Source of the DNA: JANPPS01 sp043758105
Lineage (GTDB): Bacteria > Pseudomonadota > Alphaproteobacteria > Acetobacterales > Acetobacteraceae
Assembly: GCA_043758105.1 (NCBI GenBank)
Contig: JAYVOF010000106.1
Span: 1 to 13,617 of the forward strand
Direction: 5' to 3'
Length of the DNA: 13,617 nt
Part shown: positions 9,501 to 13,617 of the stretch, in pieces
How the letters are laid out: every line of letters begins with the position of its first letter
How positions within the stretch are numbered: position 1 is the first letter of the stretch
Made by a program: the position numbers and the translations under genes
The notes under the pieces: model-generated
Database searches by the model: none
What the model saw: the letters and a program-made list of their open reading frames with translations, nothing else
Told to the model about the DNA's origin: nothing

Positions 9501-9869
9501 CGAGGTGTGGTTGATCACCAGCTCGGCAATGACCCGGATGTTGCGTTCATGCGCCGCCGCCACGAAACGGCGCACGTCATCGAGCGTGCCGTAATCGGCA
9601 TGGACGCCGGTGTAGTCGGCAATATCATAGCCGTCATCACGCCGGGGAGACGGATAAAACGGCAGCATCCACACCGCGGTAACACCCAGTTCCGCAATGT
9701 AATCGAGCTTTTCGATCAGTCCGGGAAAGTCCCCGACCCCATCGTTATTGCCGTCGTAGAACGATTTAAGGTGCAGTTGATAGATGATGGCATCCTTGAA
9801 CCACGACGGATCCTCGAACGGCGGCAGAGGGGACTGCGCATGGGTATCGAAGTCGGAGATATCGGGCAT
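6561..9869 (-). CDS. treS: Trehalose synthase / maltokinase fusion (TreS-Mak)
   Basis: This 1102-residue bifunctional protein feeds GlgE. The TreS half (about 20-560, GH13) isomerises trehalose and maltose: WFKDAIIYQLHLKSFYDGN (23-41), AELVINHTSDQHPWF (115-129), GVDGLRLDAVPYL with nucleophile D219, MLLAEANQWPED with E261, FLRNHDELTLEM with D327. The maltokinase half (about 600-1100, aminoglycoside-phosphotransferase-like fold) makes maltose-1-phosphate from maltose and ATP: YLPKRRWFASKTERL (608-622), VVLKLVRRVTAGVHPEAEM (755-773) with likely ATP-binding K758, catalytic loop RVHGDFHLGQVL (H948, D950) and metal-binding FIIDFEGEPAR (D967). The join lies around residues 560-600 and is in frame. 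Such fusions are well known in bacteria with the GlgE pathway, so it is not a novelty, though fusion may channel maltose. The ATG follows the glgE stop by 5 bp with only a weak GGAA 11 nt upstream. Confidence 0.96.
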   Translation of the reverse strand: MPDISDFDTHAQSPLPPFEDPSWFKDAIIYQLHLKSFYDGNNDGVGDFPGLIEKLDYIAELGVTAVWMLPFYPSPRRDDGYDIADYTGVHADYGTLDDVRRFVAAAHERNIRVIAELVINHTSDQHPWFQRARHAPKGSPERDFYVWSDNDDKYQGTRVIFIDTESSNWTFDPIAGQYFWHRFYSHQPDLNFDNPVVLEQVLSVMRFWLDLGVDGLRLDAVPYLVEREGTNNENLAETHTILKKIRAEIDRYAPGRMLLAEANQWPEDAQQYFGEGDECHMSFHFPLMPRMYMAIAREDRFPITDIMRQTPPIPENCQWAVFLRNHDELTLEMVTSGERDYLWNTYASDKRARINLGIRRRLAPLLEQDRRRVELMNGLLLSMPGTPVIYYGDEIGMGDNIFLGDRDGVRTPMQWSMDRNGGFSRVDPARCVLPPIMDAHYGFQAVNVEAQASDPHSLLNWTRRMLAVRRRHLSFGRGVQRFLYPSNRKVLVFVREHEGETVLCVSNLSRAAQAVELDLSVYIGRVPVDIIGGSVFPPVGQLNYLLTLAPYGFFWFLLATDTELPSWHAAPPQALPDYVTLVMRTGTGTTEIVASGTSVIETEALPAYLPKRRWFASKTERLIATRLAYAVKLPDADVLFAEIEAQLPGHTERYVLPLGIAWEDETQGALAQQLALTRVRRAARVGYLTDAFAVDSLVVGMLAALRTYTIIPCPSGTLEFRGTAHLDSIELPLDAAIRRLSAEQSNSSLIVGDAVVLKLVRRVTAGVHPEAEMTGYLTSCGFANTAPLLGEIVRRDEDGTPHTVALAQGFVRNQGDGWGWTLEFLARQAEELAITDDLPDAADTFAAYDVFARSVGTRLGELHATLSQPTELADFAPVPADGAILAGWATGAAEQVAAAITILRTLPADTAPEIVEKAAFLIDHADELRARITQLAEQGQGALNTRVHGDFHLGQVLVVQGDVFIIDFEGEPARTMEQRRAKSCPMRDVAGVLRSFDYAAAAAAQGRTAASAHAGGRLQTVLLDFRDRASAEFLAGYREVLEAARPRWVTDAAETALLDMFLLEKAGYEIRYEAANRPTWLAIPLNGLHAIATRLLDNGAAA
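6572..6575 (-). promoter_or_regulatory. Ribosome binding site of glgB inside the end of treS-mak
   Basis: The transcript reads GGAG 7 nt before the glgB ATG at 6564, inside the last codons of the TreS-Mak fusion. With the ATGA overlap this supports the glgB start and translational coupling to the upstream gene. Confidence 0.65.
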
Positions 9870-9874
9870 GGCGA

Positions 9875-12844
9875 TCAGGTTTCCGGTTCAATGAGCCAGA
9901 TGGCAAAGGGACGCTCCGGCGGAAGCGTGACGTCCACGCGCCGGTCGCGCCAGGTCCAGCGTTGACCACGCAGCGCGTCCGTCACCGCCAATGCCGCAGG
10001 TTCGGAGGGATAACGCCAAAACGGCAATTCGAGCGTTGCCGATTGTGCGCTGCTCGCATCGAGGCTGATGGCCACCAACACGACATTACCGCGATCCCGG
10101 GTCGCCTTCTCGAAGAACAAGACCCGGTCGCCGCTGGCGGGCAGGAATGTCAGGCCGAGATGGGTGTGCAGCGCCGGGTTGGCCCGGCGGATGCGGTTAA
10201 GCTGGGTGATCTCCGCCACGATGTTGCCAGGCCGGTCCCAATCCCACGCCCGCAGCTGATATTTTTCACTATCCAAATACTCTTCGCGCCCCGGCACCGG
10301 GGTGCCCTCGCATAACTCGAAGCCGTTATAGAGCCCCCACAATCCGGACAACGTCGCCGCCAAGGCGGCGCGGACCACATACTCGGCGCGCCCGGCATTT
10401 TGTAAATACACGGGATTGATGTCAGGTGTGTTGACGAAGAAATGCGGCCGAAAAAACTCGCGCGCCGGCCCTTGGGTCAATTCATCAAGATATTGGGTAA
10501 ATTCCCATTTCTGATCGCGCCAGGTGAAATAAGTATAGGATTGTGAAAATCCGCACTTTGCCAGGCGATACATGACCTTGGGCCGGGTAAACGCCTCGGC
10601 CAGGAATACCGTGTCTGGGTAGCGCTCTTGCACCTCGCCGATCATCCACTCCCAAAACGGCAGCGGCTTGGTGTGTGGGTTATCGACGCGGAACAACCGC
10701 ACGCCCTGCTCGGCCCAGAACAGCACGACCCGGCACCATTCCATCCACAGCGACGGCACCGCGCCCTTTGCATAGAAATCGACGTTAACGATATCTTCGT
10801 ATTTCTTGGGCGGATTTTCCGCATACTTGATCGACCCGTCCGGACGCCAGGTGAACCACTCCTTATGCTGGCTCAGCCAGGGATGATCCGGTGAACACTG
10901 AATGGCAAAATCGAGCGCGATCTCCATCCCGTGATCCGCCGCGGCCGCGCGCAAGGCCTGAAAATCCTCGAAGCTGCCCAACTCCCCATGCAGCGCGTCA
11001 TGCCCGCCCTCCGGCGATCCAATCGCATACGGGCTGCCCGGATCATCTTCGGTGGGCGTCAGCGAGTTGTTGCGGCCCTTGCGGTTCTTTCGTCCGATCG
11101 GGTGGATCGGCGGGAAATACAGCACGTCGAAGCCCATGGCCTGAATGCGCGGCAGATGGTGGATCACGTCCCGGAAAGTGCCATGCCGTGCCGGGTCGGG
11201 GCTGAGCGACCGCGGAAACACCTCATACCACGCCGCAAATCCGGCACCGGCCCGCTCGGCCCGCACCGGAACTGCCGGAGCAAGCGTGACGGCGAACGGG
11301 CGCAGGTCAAAGTCCCGCATCACTAAAGCGGTCTCCGACGACAGCAACGCGAGCCGCCCCGCCTCCTCCGACGGCGCGCGCAACTGGTCTATCAGACTGG
11401 CAAAACGAGGGTCCGGCATACGCCCCGCGGTCCGGTTGACCAACGCCGCGCCCTCTTGCAGCTCCAAAACCAGGGGGAGGCCCGCCGCATGCTTCTTGGT
11501 CAACTCATCGGTGAACGTCGCGAAGTCATCGCGCCACGCCACCACCGAATAGTGATGCACGCCAAGGGACAACAGTGGAAATGCCCCGGCCCAACGGTCA
11601 TTATTCACCAGCCGCATCGGCGTTTCTTGCCATGTGTCCTCGCCCGGCGCCTGCCACCGGAGCATGGCGGCGAGGTGATCGTGGCCGTCACCGATGATGT
11701 CGATCTCGACCTCGACCCGGTCCCCCACCGTCCGGCGCACGGGAAACCGGCCCTGATCGACCGAAGGGCTCGGCAGTTCGAGCGCGAGGCGCGGGGACTG
11801 TGCGGCCTGCACCGCCCGGTTTTGCATCACGGGCGCTGGAGCGGAGCCGGGCCGGGACTCTGCCTGAAAAATATGCAAATCCCCGGCCGCCAGTGTGTAT
11901 GGCGCGGTGGGATCCAGCGCTACGCCCTCGCCGTCCTTAAACGGCGCGAAATCCTGGCCGGCCGCCATCAACAGACCGGCCGGATCGATCTGCACAGAAT
12001 GCCCGGCATCGTTGACCAGGATGATGGCCGCCCGCCCCGCCTGCCGCACATCGGCCGCATCCGTGCGTAAGAGCGCCAGCGTCCGCCCCGGCGCGGAGAT
12101 CACCTGCGCCGGCCCGGACGGCACCATCTGCCGCAGCCGGTTCAGCCTCGACACCTCCGCCGCCGGCGCGTCGCACCGGGCCAGGCACGGGCCCAGCCAG
12201 CCATCGCCCAGCAGCGCCGAAAGCTGCAACCAGCGGGCCGCGCGACCGACAGATTGAGCGGAGGGCACGATGACCGGCGCGACCCGGCGCAACGCCGCCA
12301 GCTCGTCCCACACCCACGGCGCATGCCCGTCCCACCACGGCAGGGAAGAGACGACGAAATCGACGGTTCCCGGCGGCAACCCGGCCAACGCCCCCCAGCC
12401 AAGGCCGGGCGTCCACGCCATCACGATCTTACCGCCGATTTCCCGGCGAAACTGGATGAGGAAATCCTGCACGAGGGCAGGCGGCAACCGGTCCAGCCCC
12501 AACAGCCGCACGCCATCAGCGCTCATGGTGGCGACGCGGTGCCCCCACCACGCGGCAAGTCCGGCCACATCGGCTTCCGTGCTGACCGCCACCACCGCCT
12601 CATCCGCGAGCGCGGCCGGCTGGCGGGGATCGAGCGACGGCTCCGGCAGGTGCACGAACGGCGCATCGTCAGTCCGGGCGTGGCTCAGATCGAGGTCGAT
12701 CAAGACGGGAAGGCCCGTGACCTGCGACATCGGGGCCGCGGTCAGGATCATGGTAAATCCAAGCGACGCGGCCTCTATCGCAGCCTTCTCATCTTCGACC
12801 CAGGCGATGCGTGGGGTCCCTCGCTCAACACGTCTATCCGGCAT
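9875..12844 (-). CDS. glgE: Alpha-1,4-glucan:maltose-1-phosphate maltosyltransferase GlgE with a degenerate GH13-like N-terminal extension
   Basis: GlgE transfers maltosyl from maltose-1-phosphate to the non-reducing end of an alpha-1,4-glucan, building polymer without ADP-glucose. The enzyme proper spans about 365-989: N-terminal beta domain with FPVRRTVGD and DGHDHLAAMLRW (366-397), FAAWYEVFPRS (536-546), YFPPIHPIGRKNRKGRNN (576-593), GVRLFRVDNPHTKPLPFWEW with nucleophile D721, VFLAEAFTRPKVMYRLAK with acid/base E750, and FFVNTPDINPVYLQ with D808. Ordinary GlgE is about 660-700 residues; this one has about 330 extra N-terminal residues resembling a shrunken, inactive GH13 barrel plus beta domain. 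Long proteobacterial GlgE forms are known, so the extension itself is not unique. The ATG at 12844 has GAGG 7 nt upstream (12852-12855) and nothing longer in frame is better. It is the first gene of the metabolic operon, 96 bp after phyR. Confidence 0.95.
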   Translation of the reverse strand: MPDRRVERGTPRIAWVEDEKAAIEAASLGFTMILTAAPMSQVTGLPVLIDLDLSHARTDDAPFVHLPEPSLDPRQPAALADEAVVAVSTEADVAGLAAWWGHRVATMSADGVRLLGLDRLPPALVQDFLIQFRREIGGKIVMAWTPGLGWGALAGLPPGTVDFVVSSLPWWDGHAPWVWDELAALRRVAPVIVPSAQSVGRAARWLQLSALLGDGWLGPCLARCDAPAAEVSRLNRLRQMVPSGPAQVISAPGRTLALLRTDAADVRQAGRAAIILVNDAGHSVQIDPAGLLMAAGQDFAPFKDGEGVALDPTAPYTLAAGDLHIFQAESRPGSAPAPVMQNRAVQAAQSPRLALELPSPSVDQGRFPVRRTVGDRVEVEIDIIGDGHDHLAAMLRWQAPGEDTWQETPMRLVNNDRWAGAFPLLSLGVHHYSVVAWRDDFATFTDELTKKHAAGLPLVLELQEGAALVNRTAGRMPDPRFASLIDQLRAPSEEAGRLALLSSETALVMRDFDLRPFAVTLAPAVPVRAERAGAGFAAWYEVFPRSLSPDPARHGTFRDVIHHLPRIQAMGFDVLYFPPIHPIGRKNRKGRNNSLTPTEDDPGSPYAIGSPEGGHDALHGELGSFEDFQALRAAAADHGMEIALDFAIQCSPDHPWLSQHKEWFTWRPDGSIKYAENPPKKYEDIVNVDFYAKGAVPSLWMEWCRVVLFWAEQGVRLFRVDNPHTKPLPFWEWMIGEVQERYPDTVFLAEAFTRPKVMYRLAKCGFSQSYTYFTWRDQKWEFTQYLDELTQGPAREFFRPHFFVNTPDINPVYLQNAGRAEYVVRAALAATLSGLWGLYNGFELCEGTPVPGREEYLDSEKYQLRAWDWDRPGNIVAEITQLNRIRRANPALHTHLGLTFLPASGDRVLFFEKATRDRGNVVLVAISLDASSAQSATLELPFWRYPSEPAALAVTDALRGQRWTWRDRRVDVTLPPERPFAIWLIEPET
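9881..12844 (-). other. Domain map of GlgE: pseudo-GH13 module, linker, active GlgE module
   Basis: Residues about 11-245 look like a reduced TIM barrel. The stretch EAASLGFTMILTAAPM (24-39) parallels the active barrel's PRIQAMGFDVLYFPPI (565-580). VLIDLDLSHA (47-56) parallels GH13 region I, with D50 and H55 kept and Asn replaced by Ser54. DGVRLLGLDRLP (110-121) parallels region II with Leu115 where the nucleophile Asp should be. GKIVMAWTPGL (138-148) parallels region III with Met142 where Glu should be. DFVVSSLPWWDG (162-173) parallels region IV without its Asp. Residues about 250-330 (ending PYTLAAGDLHIFQAE) look like the beta-domain that follows such barrels. A Pro/Ala/Gln-rich linker (about 331-365) leads into the active enzyme. 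The alignment was made by eye, so boundaries are approximate. Confidence 0.6.
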
Positions 12845-12851
12845 CGCCCAT

Positions 12852-12855
12852 CCTC
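12852..12855 (-). promoter_or_regulatory. Ribosome binding site of glgE
   Basis: The transcript reads GAGG here, 7 nt before the ATG at 12844. It is the best-spaced Shine-Dalgarno match in the gap and supports the chosen glgE start. Two other ATG triplets just upstream are out of frame with glgE. Confidence 0.7.
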
Positions 12856-12856
12856 A

Positions 12857-12895
12857 TCACCCCGGCGACCGTCCGGGTTCGCCTAGAGAGCGCAT
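12857..12895 (-). other. Possible 12-codon upstream ORF in the glgE leader
   Basis: The transcript strand has an ATG at 12895 followed by eleven further codons and TGA at 12859-12857, giving MRSLGEPGRSPG. Its stop lies just before the GAGG of glgE. The eight bases around its start (GGCGATGC) are identical to those around the glgE start, because of the direct repeat. There is no purine-rich ribosome binding site in front of it. Translation is therefore doubtful; it is listed because of its placement. Confidence 0.2.
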
Positions 12896-12940
12896 CGCCG
12901 GATAGAGAGTTGCAATAACTCGGTTCAGCTTCGGCTCGGC

Positions 12941-13617
12941 TCAGGTTCTTTGGCCGACGCCTCCCGAAACCGCCTGATAGGTCGCGATGGCCAGCGTCAA
13001 CGGCTCGAACGGTTTCGTGATTACGAACGCGGGCTCCAGCGTTTCCCCGGTCAGCAGCCGTTCCGGATAGGCCGTGACGAAGATCACCGGGGCATAATGG
13101 TGCTGCATGATGCGCGCGACCGCGTTGCTGCCATCCCCACCCAGGCCGAGGTTGATGTCGGCGAGGATCAAGCCCGGCTTATGCCGCTCGGCCAAAGTCA
13201 CCGCCTCACTCTCGCTGGACGCCACGCCGACGACGCGGTGGCCGCAACTGGCCACCAGCTCCTCCAGATCCATGGCGATGATCGGCTCATCCTCGATGAT
13301 CAGCACGTCGGTGGCGACCGCGGCGCGAAGGTGCTCCCGCGCCTCCGCCAATTGTGCGGCGGCGTCCGCGCCGGACAATCCAACGATGGTCGCCGCGGTA
13401 TCGATGGGAATGCCCTCGAGCGTGGTGAGCAGGAGCAATTGCCGTTGCTGCTGCGATAATCCGCCGATGATGAAGGCGTTGGACGGGCCGGTGCTGCCGC
13501 CGAACTGCCGGGTCACGCTGCTGTATAGGGCGGCGCGGGCGTCGTTTTCGGCCGCGCTCTCGGTCAATAAGGCCTTGAGGCTTTCGGCCACCAACGCGTC
13601 GCCGCGTGGCTGGCTGC
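12941..13617 (-). CDS. phyR: PhyR-type general stress response regulator (5' end cut by the right window edge)
   Basis: PhyR, when phosphorylated, exposes a sigma-factor-like domain that sequesters the anti-sigma factor NepR and frees EcfG-type sigma factors, turning on the alphaproteobacterial general stress response. The frame is open to base 13617; the first possible visible start is TTG at 13594, but the residues before it (SQPRGDAL) fit the family, so the true start is probably about 25-30 codons beyond the edge. Counting from that TTG, residues 1-92 form the sigma-like half (GDALVAESLKALL, LSQQQRQLLLLTTLEGIP). Residues 94-215 form the receiver: TDVLIIEDEPIIAMDLEEL with acidic pocket E101/D102, LILADINLG with phosphoacceptor D146, PVIFVTAYPERLLTGE with T174, and FVITKPFEP with K194. 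All switch residues are intact. nepR and ecfG, often adjacent to phyR, would lie outside the window if present. Confidence 0.93.
   Translation of the reverse strand, partial: SQPRGDALVAESLKALLTESAAENDARAALYSSVTRQFGGSTGPSNAFIIGGLSQQQRQLLLLTTLEGIPIDTAATIVGLSGADAAAQLAEAREHLRAAVATDVLIIEDEPIIAMDLEELVASCGHRVVGVASSESEAVTLAERHKPGLILADINLGLGGDGSNAVARIMQHHYAPVIFVTAYPERLLTGETLEPAFVITKPFEPLTLAIATYQAVSGGVGQRT

Larger units (their letters stand above)
1..12844 (-). other. Trehalose / alpha-glucan operon glgE-treS/mak-glgB-treZ-malQ-treY
   Basis: Six genes share one strand, with junctions of 5 bp gap, 4 bp overlap, 3 bp gap, 4 bp overlap and 4 bp overlap in order. No promoter or terminator was recognised between them. 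The products cover both glucan synthesis from trehalose (TreS, Mak, GlgE, GlgB) and trehalose release from glucan (TreY, TreZ), with MalQ trimming leftovers. The operon continues past the left edge at least to the end of treY. Single-transcript status is inferred from spacing. Confidence 0.8.
12833..12906 (-). repeat. 10-bp inverted repeat spanning the glgE start codon
   Basis: The plus-strand arm tctatccggc (12833-12842) is the exact reverse complement of gccggataga (12897-12906), with a 54-nt spacer. In the transcript the upstream arm would pair with the last base of the ATG plus the next nine bases of glgE, leaving the GAGG ribosome binding site in the enclosed loop. The 8-bp direct repeat gcatcgcc (12841-12848 and 12892-12899) overlaps both arms. 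The match is exact, but ten bases over such a distance could be chance in GC-rich DNA. A regulatory role is inference. Confidence 0.45.
12845..12940 (-). promoter_or_regulatory. phyR-glgE intergenic gap / glgE leader
   Basis: This 96-bp gap is the only sizeable noncoding stretch. It holds the glgE ribosome binding site and a set of overlapping repeats. On the transcript strand no copy of the EcfG-type promoter GGAAC-N16/17-CGTT is seen, nor a convincing -35/-10 pair for the housekeeping sigma factor. No GC stem followed by a T run is present, so a rho-independent terminator for phyR is not seen either. Read-through from phyR into glgE therefore remains possible. A shorter internal stem GGCGA / TCGCC (12879-12883 with 12864-12868) could form inside the larger inverted repeat. 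The gap is assigned as a leader by position only. Confidence 0.45.

Noticed and set aside
6561..9869. TreS-Mak fusion as a new gene fusion
   Set aside because: This fusion is well documented in bacteria with the GlgE pathway, and both halves look ordinary and intact.
12845..12940. EcfG-type stress promoter or rho-independent terminator in the phyR-glgE gap
   Set aside because: GAAC-containing words occur (AGAAC, TGAAC) but none is followed at 16-17 nt by CGTT. No stem followed by a T run is present.
1..13617. Mobile elements, tRNA or rRNA genes, CRISPR arrays, attachment sites
   Set aside because: No transposase or integrase motifs, no tRNA-like cloverleaf and no regularly spaced repeats were seen; nearly all bases are in the genes listed.

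Overview
This 13.6 kb window is GC-rich and almost fully coding, with every supported gene on the minus strand. It carries a trehalose / alpha-glucan operon lying directly downstream of a gene for the general stress response regulator PhyR. PhyR (sigma-factor-like half plus receiver half) is a hallmark of Alphaproteobacteria, so an alphaproteobacterium is the best reading. The gene set and GC content would fit Acetobacteraceae/Rhodospirillales or Rhizobiales-type genomes, but the sequence alone does not settle the family.

Layout in the direction of transcription (right to left): phyR, cut by the right edge (13617-12941); a 96-bp gap with a possible folded leader (12940-12845); glgE with a large N-terminal extension (12844-9875); a treS-maltokinase fusion (9869-6561); glgB (6564-4432); treZ (4428-2764); malQ (2767-794); treY, cut by the left edge (797-1). 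Junctions are extremely tight: treS-mak/glgB, treZ/malQ and malQ/treY share ATGA stop/start overlaps, and the other two gaps are 5 and 3 bp. The six metabolic genes therefore look like one translationally coupled transcript. No stretch longer than 96 bp lacks a gene.

Together the enzymes make a closed trehalose-glucan cycle. TreS interconverts trehalose and maltose, and the fused kinase makes maltose-1-phosphate. GlgE adds the maltosyl unit to an alpha-1,4-glucan, and GlgB branches it. In the other direction TreY converts glucan ends to a trehalosyl terminus, TreZ releases free trehalose, and MalQ reshuffles short malto-oligosaccharides. Catalytic triads are intact in GlgE, TreS, GlgB, TreZ and MalQ; the TreY catalytic region lies outside the window. 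No glgA, glgC, glgP, glgX or otsAB is present here. The neighbouring phyR suggests, but does not prove, that trehalose and glucan turnover is tied to the general stress response.

The pathway itself is known. The points most worth a second look are the N-terminal third of GlgE, which looks like a shrunken and catalytically dead copy of a GH13 barrel; two long G homopolymers near the 3' end of glgB; inverted and direct repeats with a 12-codon ORF at the glgE start; and a hairpin over the malQ ribosome binding site.
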